Source: Agrostemma githago (lineage: Eukaryota; Streptophyta; Magnoliopsida; Caryophyllales; Caryophyllaceae). Taken from it: DNA of 64,000 nt. A model generated the notes under the pieces. That model was not told the origin of the DNA and did not search any database. It saw nothing but the letters and a program-made list of their open reading frames with translations. The stretch covers positions 1,178,001 to 1,242,000 of the forward strand of contig OY288248.1 in the NCBI GenBank assembly GCA_958450325.1. The letters run 5' to 3'. Position numbers and translations under genes: made by a program. Below are positions 34,673-45,048 of this stretch, piece by piece; positions within the stretch are counted from its first letter, which is position 1, and each line of letters begins with the position of its first letter.

Positions 34673-36479
34673 GAAATCTTGAGTCTCGACGATGGATGAA
34701 GATGTCAAGAAACCCGAATAATAATAACAATATTAGGTGATTTTGTTGGGTAATCGTGTAATTTGAGTTTCTTTGAACGAATGGCAGATCAGATGTAGAC
34801 TGGTTATATTTGCAGACTGTTGTGTTGGTTAACTGGTGTTCATCGGTTTGAGCGCGTTTGGTTTCTTGAAAAATTTCGAATAGGATTTGGGTAACGACCC
34901 TTAAACGAGACTTTTTCAAGTCAAATCGTCGTGTGAATAAGATTTCACGACCTAAAACAGTGGGCAGTCGATCGATGACTCGTTTCAAGTTTCTTTGAAG
35001 AAGCTTGTTCTCGAGGTGGGTGTGGATAAAGTCGCCGGTGTTTTCTCATCGGGGTCTATATCGATTAATTAACTCCGTTTGTTTCCGTCTGTGAGGAGAT
35101 CCCGACTGACTATCTACGAAACCCAAATTATTTGAAACGAAAATACACATAAGGGAAACCCGAGTAGTACTAAACGAGTAGGTCTCTGGAGAGACAGTCT
35201 CTCATTAACTTTATTGAGAGACTAAGTACAAATAGAAGTAACAGTGGTACCAAACCTAATAGATGTAGGTACGAATAAGACATAGAGTGGTACTGAAGAG
35301 TGGTTATATCGGGCTTGGTCATACCGTGTTCAGGTTGTAACGGGAGAGTATCTTTTCCACGAAGGGTCAGATCATTTCGGGTCAGTATCTTTTCCACGAA
35401 GGGTCGGATCATTTCGGGCCAGTTTATCTAGTGGGTCAAGTTGGGTTTGGATCGGGTTATTATCGTGTCTAGTAATTTTATCATATACTCCTTCCCATCC
35501 ATTTAATTTTTTTACGCTTACTATAAATTGAAAATCTAATCAATTCTTTACCTTCCTCTTTTGGCAAAAGATTTTACCTTTTAATTTTTATATTCTTCAT
35601 CTATTTACACAAAATGCCACTACTTTTTTTTAACAAGTTTTCCTATTGGTGCCAAAAGGAAACACAAACAATTCATTGGGACAGAGGGAGTAGTCTTCTA
35701 GTCGTCAATCTTATCAGTTCGGGTTCAAATTGGATTGGGTTTGGATCGCTGATTATCGGGTTGTATCAAATCAGGTTGGTTTAGTTTCAGGTGACTAATT
35801 TTTTTATATTATTTTTATTTTTTCAATGCACGTATTTTTTTGAAGGGAAACTCAATATCGTTAATAATAAGCCATCCGACATCTACAAATGATGTCAAAA
35901 TGAACTGAATACAGATTTGTAAATTATAAATAAATAACCCCTTCGAGACAAAGATCGCTATTAGAATAAGGCGCTTCTGCACAACCTTCTATATATATAT
36001 CGCTGTTCATTGACACAACCTTTCGCGAAAGAATCCATAGATCTGATGATGAAATAATCTCTAAAAGGATGAACATATTCTAAAAAAACGCGCGTATTTA
36101 ATCGCATTACGGGAAGGGTGAATTCGAATTTGGACATATAATCAACGATATCTAAACTTACCCACTAGATCAACGCATCTTCAGATTGCAGCAAATCGAA
36201 CCTAAAGTTTATCGTTTCGGTGGCGTCTTCTGACGATTGTCACCTGTCATGGCCGTCGCATCGACATTGTTACTTGTCACTTGCAGAATCCAACCTCTAC
36301 ACTCATTCATACGTGCCTTAGTATGGCGATTGTCACTTGTGTGGCCGTCGTATCGACATTGTCTGTCATCTCCTACCTTACTAATCTGGTAATCAAATTT
36401 CTGCTATATATATATATATATATATATATTTGTGTCTTCAATTTCTTTTGATTTTCAATCAATCAATCAATTATCAAAT
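34673..36479. other. Intergenic DNA between VTE3 copies A and B
   Basis: Positions 34,673-34,800 are the 3' flank, similar to that after copy B (CTCGACGATGGATGAAGATG, then AAGAAACCCGAATAAT). A truncated MITE (35,181-35,300) and a Stowaway-like MITE (35,488-35,690) follow. A CGGGTTTGGATCGGGTT-type region lies at 35,430-35,800, and 36,410-36,430 is (AT)n. A short diverged duplication with GGCCGTCGCATCGACATTGT lies at 36,250 and 36,343. No gene is seen. Confidence 0.55.
35488..35690. mobile_element. Stowaway-like MITE
   Basis: Ends CTCCTTCCCATCCATTTAAT and TTCATTGGGACAGAGGGAG, flanked by TA on both sides (35,486-35,487 and 35,691-35,692). 203 bp, AT-rich, non-coding. Confidence 0.75.
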
Positions 36480-37062
36480 TAGCTCATTTCTGCATCTGGG
36501 TAGTTGATTTCTGCATCTGGGTATTGTTAATTTCATCAAATTAGTTAATTTCTGCATTAAATTAGTTGATTTCTGCATCTGGGTAGCTGTTTATTTAATC
36601 AAATTAGGTTATTTCTGCATCTGGGTAGTGTTAATTTCATCAAATTAGTTGATTTCTGCATCTGGGTAGTGTTCATTTCATCAAATTAGTTAATTTCTGC
36701 ATCAAATTAGTTGATTTCTGCATCTGGGTAGCTGTTTATTTAATCAAATTAGGTTATTTCTGCATCTGGGTAGTGTTAATTTCATCAAATTAGTTGATTT
36801 CTGCATCTGGGTATTGTTAATTTCATCAAATTAGGTGATTTCTGCATTAAATTAGTTGATTTCTGCATCTGGGTAGCTGTTTATTTAATCAAATTAGGTT
36901 ATTTCTGCATCTGGGTAGTGTTCATTTCATCAAATTAGTTGATTTCTGCATCTGGGTAGTGTTCATTTAATCAAATTAGTTAATTTCTGCATCAAATTAG
37001 TTGATTTCTGCATCTGGGTAGTGTTAATTTCATCAAATTAGGTTATTTCTGCATCTGGGGAC
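36480..37062 (+). repeat. 41-bp minisatellite upstream of VTE3 copy B, left part
   Basis: About 14 units or part-units of TTTCTGCATCTGGGTAGTGT with TTCATCAAATTAGTTGA. Some are joined in a higher-order pattern with a shortened ATTTCTGCATTAAATTAGTT unit. A transposon at 37,071-38,176 splits the array, which resumes at 38,177. Confidence 0.9.
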
Positions 37063-37070
37063 TGTTAATT

Positions 37071-38176
37071 AGGACTGAGCAACTTTAGGTTCGGACTGGA
37101 AAAATGGACCGGACCGGACCGGACCTAAATTGGATCGATTCTTTTAGGTCCGGTCCTTGGTTCACATTTTTTTAGATTTTGGTCTTCGGTCCAGTCCAAG
37201 ACTGATTAATTTAGGTCTGAACTAAATGGACCGAATTTTATCCCTATCTCTATTTATATAAAGGAATATCTTTTTGCATCTAATATTTTGATAATTATAC
37301 TTAATTTTATTGTATTTGATTAATTTTAAAAAATAAAGGTTTGAAAATAAAAGCGATCATGAATATCTTAATCTGAATTGACTAAATTTTCAACAAAAAT
37401 ATACGAAACAAATTATAGTCAAATCTTATAGGTATCTTTCAAAAATTAACTAAGAGGTAAAACTTTCAATGAGTAACAAAACGAAAAAAAAATGATGGAT
37501 CTTCGATTATTTATCTCTCAGGAGTCTTAGATCTTGAAAAGTAGGAAAATTACGCGAAAAATTTAATATTTATAACAAAAACAACTACTAATAAAAAAGA
37601 TTTGCTAGGTTCGCTTCAATTTAGATCGTCAATATTCAACTAATAAAAAACAAAAAAAACCTTTAAAAAAATAAATAAATAGATTTGGACTTTCAAATTT
37701 TTTTTTTTAAAAAAATAGAAAATCGTAGCTCAGACGAAATAATTTACAAAAATAGAAAAGTAGGGACCCGTAAATCGTATAATATAGAAAATTATATTGA
37801 AAGTTAGAATAAAACAAGTCCGTGCAAGTAATACTAGTCCTTTTAAAAAAATAATCATTAAAATAATATAAAACATATTATCATTTTATCATCAAAAAGA
37901 CATAATAAATTATCATTAACAATTATTTTCATAAAACAACAATTGTATTATTATTCAATGATGTTGATTTAACGGAATTATAAGTGTTTATCATATAGTA
38001 TGAAATAGTAAAAAAATAGTTTTAGGTCCATTCCGGTCTCAGACCGGACCAGACCGAATATTTCGGGTTTAGTCCGGTCCAAGACCAAATTTAGGTCCGG
38101 TCTTCGGTCCATAAAAAAACCATTTTCGGTCTTTGGTCCGATTCGGTCCGTTCTTGGACCGATATTCACCCCTTTG
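37071..38176. mobile_element. Non-autonomous hAT-like element inserted in the minisatellite
   Basis: TGTTAATT flanks both ends (37,063-37,070 and 38,177-38,184), an 8-bp target duplication as in hAT elements. The duplicated bases belong to the minisatellite unit, which continues on both sides. The ends AGGACTGAGCAA and TTCACCCCTTTG are imperfect inverted repeats of the hAT AGGGGTGAGCAA type. Both subterminal regions are packed with GGACCGGACC words in opposite orientation. The 1,106-bp AT-rich core encodes nothing recognisable. Confidence 0.8.
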
Positions 38177-38325
38177 TGTTAATTTCATCAAATTAGTTGA
38201 TTTCTGCATCTGGGTAGTGTTCATTTCATCAAATTAGTTGATTTCTGCATCAAATTAGTTGATTTCTGCATTTGGGTGGGGTTGATTTCATCAAATTAGT
38301 TGATTTTTGTATCTGGGTAGTGCTT
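38177..38325 (+). repeat. 41-bp minisatellite upstream of VTE3 copy B, right part
   Basis: It continues the array split by the hAT-like element; the last unit (TTTTTGTATCTGGGTAGTGC) ends about 15 bp before the start codon at 38,340. Confidence 0.85.
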
Positions 38326-38339
38326 ATTTTGGTGAAACA

Positions 38340-40217
38340 ATGTCTTATACAATGCTGAGTGTAACTGATAACCTGACCCCAATTGGGGGGGAAAACCCTT
38401 GAATGTTTTAGGTTTTTCTGGGTCAGATTTACAAATCCCCAAATTGAATTTGATGACTAAACCTAAGAATTTGAGGTCCAAAACCCTAGTGACAACATCA
38501 GCATCTAGGCCTGCTGCACAACCTAGGTTTATACAGCACAAGAAGGAGGCTTTTTGGTTCTATAAGTACTTATCCATAGTGTACGACGACTATGCGAACC
38601 CACCACATTGGAATGAGGCGATGAGAGTCGAGGCGTTGGAGCCGGCTGATTTGAGTGATAGGAATATGATTGTGGTTGATGTTGGTGGTGGTACTGGTTT
38701 TTGTACTTTGGGTATTGTTAAACATGTGGATGCCAAAAATGTCACTATTTTGGATCAGTCACCTCATCAACTCGCTAAGGCGAAGGCTAAGGAGCCTTTG
38801 AAAGAATGTACGATCATCGAAGGCGATGCTGAGGATCTCCCCTTTCCTACTGATTATGCTGATAGATATGTTTCTGCTGGAAGGTATTGCATCTCGCCTT
38901 TCTTCTCTCCGATTTTATGTTGAATCATACTCAGTACTTCCTCAGTGTCAAGACGGTTGTGAAATCGTCTTACACGATAACTATTTGATATATATTGTCC
39001 TCGTTTGAGTTTGAAGGTGAAAAAATTTCGGCTTTGACATGTCATTTCTTAGAATATTAAGGTTGAGATCAATTGACTAACGAAGTCAAATGAGGATAAT
39101 TCATGATTATAGAGTAAGACGGTCTCAAAATTGGATCTCTTTATGTAAAGAGGCTGTTTCATGGGTGAAACCGTCTAACTACTTGATATATATTGTCCTC
39201 GTTTGTCTTTGGAGCTGAAAAGATTTCAGCTTTGACATGTGTGATTTCTTAGAATACCATTAAGGTTGACATCAGTTGACTAACATCAGTTGATTTCTTT
39301 GAAAATTTGGTCGACGACAAGCGGGTAAGTGGGTTTGAGACGGGTTCACGGGCCTTCAAACTTTTGTTGATTTGTTCTTGTGCTTGATTTATTGTGAACA
39401 GTATTGAATATTGGCCTGATCCTCAACGAGGCATAAGGGAAGCATACAGGGTGCTAAAACTCGGAGGCAAAGCATGCTTGATTGGTCCAGTCTATCCAAC
39501 ATTCTGGCTCTCTCGGTTTTTCGCTGATGTATGGATGCTTTTCCCCAAGGAGGAAGAATACATCGAGTGGTTCACAAAGGCGGGGTTTAAGGACGTCCAA
39601 ATCAAAAGGATCGGACCTAAGTATTACAGAGGGGTTCGTCGCTATGGGCTTGTCATAGGTTGCTCCGTGACCGGTGTCAAGCCCGCCTCCGGGGATTCTC
39701 CACTGCAGGTATTACTTCAAGGCAAATTCATTCATACCAAGTATTACAAGTTTACAACCGATGTACACTTGTCAAACAAATCGGATTGTGTTAGTAAACG
39801 GGTCACGAACCCTTGAATCCAAATCCGACCCAATTAAGTTTTTGCTGACCCACTTACATAAACGGGTCATTAAGCCTCAATCCAAACCCGTTTGTTTCAT
39901 GTCAGGTTCGTGTCATGTTACTGTTTGTCGGCTCTACATTCTTAAATGCCCTCACATAACGACTTCCCTTGGTCATTAGTAAACCGTTTTACACGAAACC
40001 CACTTTTTTTTTATGTCTATGATCGACTAAACTTGCTTCCGACTGAAATTTTGCCATGTAGCTCGGCCCGAAAGTAGAGGACGTGAAAGAGCCGGTGAAG
40101 CCACACGTGTTTCTCTACCGCTTCCTTCTTGGGGTGATGGCATATAATTACTATTTCTTCTTGCCTATATACATGTGGATCAAAGACAAAATCTTCCCAC
40201 AAGGTGTAGCGTTTTAA
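38340..40217 (+). pseudogene. VTE3 copy B, frame-shifted in the transit peptide
   Basis: Exons by homology to copy A: 38340-38883, 39402-39708 and 40062-40217, all with good GT-AG sites. The start codon region matches copies A and C, but a G run is 7 long (at about 38,385-38,391) where A and C have 5. This +2 shift brings a stop after 20 codons. The downstream frame is fully open: exon 1 from about 38,399, exon 2 (SIEYWPDPQRG to GDSPLQ) and exon 3 (LGPKVEDVKEP to the stop at 40,217). A 9-nt deletion also removes the Lys-Cys-Ser/Ala site near the expected transit cleavage. Starting at the next in-frame ATG (38,453) would give about 297 aa with the methyltransferase core, SAM motif VDVGGGTGF included, but a shortened targeting sequence. 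It is either a young pseudogene, a relocated protein, or a homopolymer error in the assembly. The conserved body suggests the break is recent. Confidence 0.75.
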
Positions 40218-41130
40218 GAAGTCTCGACGATGGATGAAGATGTCTGGTTTCCCGGTGAGGTAGACTGTTTACTACTCCGTATATTTCAAGAAACCCGAAT
40301 AATATTATTAGATGACTTTGTTGGTAAATGTGTAATATGAGTTTCTTTAAACGAACCTTGAACGAGACTTTTTAAAGTCATCGTTGTGTGAATAAGATTT
40401 CCCGATCTAAGGTTTATTTTCAGGTTGCTGTTACTCAAAATGTCGAGTTTAGACTCTGCAGATTTGGTACAGCAGAAGGGCAAAATGTCCTGGAGTAATT
40501 GTTTTTTTTTTAAATTTTTTTTTGAAGATTTTTTCGAATAAGCTTGTTCCCGAGGTGGATGAGGATAAAGGCGTCGTTTGTTCCCATCTATGTGGAGATT
40601 GTGCTGACTATCTACGATTGTACGATTGAGTACATGAATGAATCATAGGAACACCGAGAGCGAGATCTTTTTGTTTTTGTTCTATTGAATGATTCCGTTT
40701 GTCTTGCTTACATTGATGTTTTTATTGAATCGATTTGTGTTAGCTGATTCCAAATTATTCTATGAGAAATAGTGACAAATGTGATGAAACTTCGGATCAT
40801 GTCTTGACGAAGATTAAAACTTAACAGTAATTAAGTTTTTCAAAATTCACCCTATAATTTCCGGGTGTTGTAAAATTCAATACTCCGTACATTTTATCAA
40901 TCGGTCCATCCATTTCATTCGGCGGATGATGAACAAACTTGTGGATGTGGGTGAAACTTCACCTGACGGTTTTAGCAGGCTGACCATACCCCATTGGTCC
41001 CGATCCAGGTACATCTCTGCCTCTTATGTCCTCTTATGTCCCCATCATCTACTCCAAATCAATTTCTGCCATACCTTCAATTTCTTCTGAGTTTCTTGGT
41101 GGCATGCAATCAATTTCTCATTAAAGACTG
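40218..41130. other. Intergenic DNA between VTE3 copies B and C
   Basis: The first about 150 bp match the 3' flank of copy A. Poly(T) at 40,502-40,531. The end (about 41,000-41,130) matches the leader region of copy A (GCATGCAATCAATTTCTCAT). No other gene is seen. Confidence 0.55.
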
Positions 41131-41139
41131 TATCTTTCA

Positions 41140-41400
41140 TTAAATTAGCTCATTCCTGCATCTGAGTAGTTGTTTATTTTAATCAAATTAGTTGATTTCT
41201 GCATCTGGGTAGTGTTCATTTAATCAAATTTGCTAATTTCTGCATCAAATTAGTTGATTTCTGCATCTGGGTTGTGTTAATTTCTGCATCAAATTAGTTG
41301 ATTCTGCATCTGGGCAGTGTTAATTTCATTAAATTAGTTGATTTCTGCATCTGGGTAGTGTTAATTTCATCAAATTAGTCGATATTTGTATCCGGGCCGT
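41140..41400 (+). repeat. 41-bp minisatellite upstream of VTE3 copy C
   Basis: About six units or part-units of TTTCTGCATCTGGGTAGTGT and TCAAATTAGTTGA; the last (TATTTGTATCCGGGCCGTGT) is 20 bp before the start codon. Confidence 0.85.
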
Positions 41401-41419
41401 GTTTATTTTGGTGAAATAT

Positions 41420-42997
41420 ATGATGTCTTTTACAATGCTGAGTGTAACTGATAAACTGATCCCAATTGGGGGAAAACCCTTGAATGTTTCAGGTTTTTCT
41501 GGGTCAGATTTCCAGATCCCCAAATTGAATTTGGTGAATAAACCTAGAAATTTGAGGTCCAAAACCCTAGTGACAAAATGCAGTGCAACAGCATCCAGGC
41601 CTGCTGCACAACCTAGGTTTATACAGCACAAGGAGGAGGCCTTTTGGTTCTATAGGTACTTATCCATAGTGTACGACGACTATTTGCGCGCGCTACATAA
41701 TAATGAGGAGATGAGATCCGAGGCATTGGAATGGGCCGATTTGAATGATAGGAATTTGGTAGTGGTTGATGTTGGTGGTGGAAACGGGTTTACTACTTTG
41801 GGTGTTGTCGAACATGTGGATGCCAAGAACGTCACGATTTTGGATCTGTCACCTCATCAACTCGCTAAGGCGAAGGCTAAGGAGCCTTTGAAAGAATGTA
41901 AGTTCATCGAAGGCGATGCTGAGGATCTCCCTTTTCCTACTGATTATGCTGATCGATATGTTTCTACTGGAAGGTATTGCTCGTCACCTTCGTTCTCTCC
42001 GATTTGATATTATGTTATGTTATGTACTATTATATGTTTTCATTCTAGTTTCCATGATTAAAGTTGACATCGGTTCCAAAGTCACGGTTAGACGTGGCAA
42101 AACTGACCCGACCCGAACCTGACTTGATACCCAAATGGAAGACCCGAGTTTGATCCGTAACCCAATTGACCTTGCCTAACCTGGAACCGACCCGACCGTG
42201 ATTATTGAAAACGAGTCCATATCCCTAAAAAACTTGAAAATAACAAATCCCAAAACAGCCCGAACCCAAAACAACCCGACCCGACCCGAAGTCAGTATGT
42301 TTTTTCAGCAAAAGTGACCTGACCCAAAGCTGACCCAAACCAACCCCAATCCGGTTGACCCGTTTGTCAGGTCTACTCACGGATATTGAGATTCATTCAT
42401 CATGCACTGATTTAGTGATTTGTACTCATGTTTTGACTGTGAACAGTATCGACTATTGGCCCGAACCTCAACGAGGTGTAACGGAAGCATACCGGGTGCT
42501 AAAAGAGGGAGGCAGAGTTTGTTTGATCGGTCCCCTTTATCCAACATTCTGGCTCTCTCGCTTTTTTGCGGATTTGTGGATACTTTTCCCCAAAGAGGAA
42601 GAATATATTGAATGGTTCACAAAGGCGGGATTCAAGGACGTCAAGACAAAAATCATCGGACCTAAGTGGTATAGAGGTGTTCGTCGCCATGGGCTTGTCA
42701 TTGGTTGCGTTGTAACCGGTGTCAAACCCGTCTCTGGCGATTCTCCATTGCAGGTAAAAAACTTAAAACTTTTTCTCAACTACCGACTTTTGATGCTTGA
42801 TTCACGAACTAATTCTCCGAAATTTTGGTTTGGCAATGTAGCTTGGTCCGAAAGTGGAGGATGTGAAAGAGCCGGTGAAGCGACACGTGTTTCTATTCCG
42901 ATTCCTTCTTGGGGTGATGGCATCGGCATACTATTTATTCTTGCCGATGTACATGTGGATCAAAGACAAAATCTTCCCCAAAGGTGTACCCATATAA
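41420..42997 (+). CDS. VTE3: MPBQ/MSBQ methyltransferase-like protein, VTE3 copy C
   Basis: Exons: 41420-41973, 42447-42753 and 42842-42997, joined at GT-AG sites to 338 aa. Exon lengths 2 and 3 are identical to copies A and B (307 and 156 nt). The transit peptide is intact (cleavage region TKCSATAS). The core is retained, but several positions constant in copies A and B differ: the SAM motif is VDVGGGNGF (Asn122 for Thr), motif II is ILDLSPHQL (Leu for Gln), and the NPPHWNEDMR segment reads RALHNNEEMR. Exon 2 has SIDYWPEPQRGVTEAYRVLK. The C-terminal hydrophobic anchor is kept. Likely a plastid-envelope methyltransferase; whether it still uses the same benzoquinols cannot be told. An hAT-like insertion sits in intron 1. 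The start may be 41,420 or the next Met at 41,423. Confidence 0.88.
42085..42380. mobile_element. hAT-like non-autonomous insertion in intron 1 of VTE3 copy C
   Basis: It begins TTAGACGTGGCAAAACTGAC and ends GACCCGTTTGTCAGGTCTAC, which are imperfect inverted repeats. The interior is full of GACCCGACCCG words. TCACGG occurs on both sides, a possible worn target duplication. Boundaries are approximate. Confidence 0.5.
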
Positions 42998-43643
42998 GGC
43001 ACGACAACATCAACCCGTCTCAACGATGGATGAAGATACGTTGTCTTGTAGACGTTTAAGTCACACAAACGGCACACAAACGGCACACAAACTTGCTCAT
43101 GTGATGCCGATCATGGTGAGTAAGTTAGAGGGCTAGCCGGCTACTAGGTGTGTTGCGAATGCGAGTTATCTATCTAGTACCGCCAAGTGGGTTTCGAAAG
43201 AAAAACCCGAATAATATTAGGTGATTTTGTTGGTAATGGGTAATTTGAGTTTCTTTTTATTTGGTTAGTACTCGATTTATTGATATTATTATAAGCGGTA
43301 CAATGAAAATACGTAAAGAGATACAATGAAAATAGTTACAAAGACTCGAGAATATTGTATGTAAAGTAAGGTTTTTATCTTGAATTTTGATGAACTTCGG
43401 GTTATTACGGGGTGGTAGCCGTGTTGGGTAGTGTTTCGTGGGTGGATAAAGGCGTCGGTGTTGGTTTATCGGCCTCTATTTCGTGTAACGGGTACACGAA
43501 TCTTAGGAGCGAACGATGATTGCGAGGTTTTTGTTTTAATTTGATTTCATTGATTTGTGTTAGTCGAAATGATCTGATTTACATATACCGGTACATGTAA
43601 CGAAATTTACAAAAGTATGTTTCGATGAAGATCAATGGCTTGC
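42998..43643. other. Short intergenic region between convergent genes
   Basis: It holds the 3' flanks of VTE3 copy C and of the SWIM/RING gene. A small CGGCACACAAA triplet repeat occurs at 43,060-43,094. Nothing else is recognised. Confidence 0.5.
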
Positions 43644-44348
43644 TCAACTCGTCGAAGACTCTTGATCGTGTTGAGAAATAAACGCGCTTAAGTTAAGATA
43701 CCTCTCTCGACTAGTCTTATCTTCTAGCGTCGACCTACAAGTCACGCAACGAACGAGTTTTCTCCGCTGAGTCGTCATCTTCCACGCCATCAAACACTTC
43801 TCGTGAATCGGGATCTTACACGTCCCGCAGGACACCAGTCTGTCCCCGGGCCCACCCATCTCGTTCAAACATATCGGACACGTGGACCCCTTCTCGACTG
43901 CGTCACAAGGCGTTAGCCTACTTGTGCCAATGACGCCGCCCCCTCCCCCGAGCTCCTTCCGCAGGAACAGAACCTGGTGGAACCTCTCTCGCAGAGACGG
44001 GTCAGCGAGAGAGGTGAGGGAGCTCGGGGTGGAGTGAAGCCTCTCGAGTTGAGAGGGCTTCAAGACTCGACGCCTCAAACAAGAGTCGTCGAGGGAGACA
44101 CCCAAGACCTTGACTAGCACAAAGAGAATGTGCTTGCACGGAGCGACCTTGTCGGGGCACGTGCACGATGGGGTCGCCGATAAGCTGACCACGTACACGT
44201 TGCCAGTCGCTCCGTGGACGAAGAAGTCAGGGTCCGACCGGTACAAGAGCTGGAGCGGGTGTGACAGCGCGTGTGACACCCGCTCAACGAACGCCTCGTT
44301 GGGCTGAAATGGTGAATTCGACATTTCGGATTCCGTCTTTGTTGTCAT
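43644..44348 (-). CDS. SWIM plus RING zinc-finger protein, single exon
   Basis: One uninterrupted 234-aa frame, starting at the ATG at 44,348 (MTTKTESEMSNSPF); a second Met lies at residue 9. The SWIM finger is C62-x-C64 then C71-x-H73 (SCTCPDKVAPCKH). The RING-type finger has C157, C160, C174, C177, H182, C185, C201 and C204 (CPICLNEMGG to RCVTC). SWIM fingers bind nucleic acid or proteins, and RING fingers usually mark E3 ubiquitin ligases. The same pairing occurs in ZSWIM2-like proteins, so an E3 ligase role is the best guess. The partner is unknown. The coding region is GC-richer than its surroundings, as in other exons here. It lies convergent to VTE3 copy C. Confidence 0.88.
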   Translation of the reverse strand: MTTKTESEMSNSPFQPNEAFVERVSHALSHPLQLLYRSDPDFFVHGATGNVYVVSLSATPSCTCPDKVAPCKHILFVLVKVLGVSLDDSCLRRRVLKPSQLERLHSTPSSLTSLADPSLRERFHQVLFLRKELGGGGGVIGTSRLTPCDAVEKGSTCPICLNEMGGPGDRLVSCGTCKIPIHEKCLMAWKMTTQRRKLVRCVTCRSTLEDKTSRERYLNLSAFISQHDQESSTS

Positions 44349-44843
44349 TTGGGTTGGTTTTATAAAGACCAATTCAAGATTTGTTGGACCAAAGTTTTAC
44401 AAATGTGGATTTTTTTGTTCTTAAGCAAAAATGTGGTTTAATGATAACACTAATTCAAACCCCTTTTATACTAAAAATTTTGACAACTAAAATGGTATGA
44501 AGTGGTAATTTTGTGTACAAAGTTGTCAATCAATGTTGTTACTATGATTCTTGCAAATTTACAATTAATTCACTATTTTTAGAGAAATGATTAATCAACA
44601 TTTCTATTTTTAGTTAGAATTTATAACAATTTATTTTTCGCTGTAATCATCATGACGTCAAATATACGTGTAATTATTGTCAAAATTTTGATGACACTTC
44701 ATCGTTTTCTTGCTTTTTTTTGTGTGTATTATCGTAAGGAATTTTTCTAACCAGTTACACGAGTTAGAATACTGAGTAAGTAGAAAAAATATCGTTGGAA
44801 TATATCACGAGAAAATGAAATATAATAAAAAGAAAAAGAATAT
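44349..44843. other. 5' flank of the SWIM/RING gene
   Basis: AT-rich upstream DNA. TTTTATAAAGACC immediately upstream of the start codon could hold a TATA-like element on the gene strand, but I cannot place a start site. No other feature is seen. Confidence 0.45.
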
Positions 44844-44916
44844 TTCCGTTGCCGGGACTTGAACCCGGGTCTCTCGGGTGAGAGCCGAGTATCCTAACCA
44901 ACTAGACTACAACGGA
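44844..44916 (-). tRNA. tRNA-Glu (anticodon CTC)
   Basis: The reverse complement gives a complete 73-nt cloverleaf. The acceptor stem is TCCGTTG/CAACGGA with discriminator A. The anticodon loop CTCTCAC has CTC, read as glutamate. The A box is TAGTCTAGTTGGTTAGGATA and the B box GGTTCAAGTCC. It matches the plant tRNA-Glu family. T-runs (CTTTTTCTTTTTA) follow the 3' end, and a TATA-like TTATAT with CAA lies just upstream, the normal plant pol III arrangement. Confidence 0.95.
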
Positions 44917-45016
44917 TAATTGATATAAGAATGCTTTAAGTATTACTCCGTATTATACTCAAACCATAACCCCCACCCCCGTACTCCCTTATCGGCGGAT
45001 CAACCGCCGCTTCGCA

Positions 45017-45048
<32 letters not shown>

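Noticed and set aside
36480..37062. CRISPR-like reading of regularly spaced repeats
   Set aside because: Units are contiguous 41-bp minisatellite copies without unique spacers, in plant nuclear DNA.
31957..42997. The VTE3 triplet as a metabolic gene cluster with the pyruvate-kinase-like gene
   Set aside because: The triplet is explained by tandem duplication; the adjacent kinase has no known link to tocopherol steps, and plants rarely co-transcribe neighbours.
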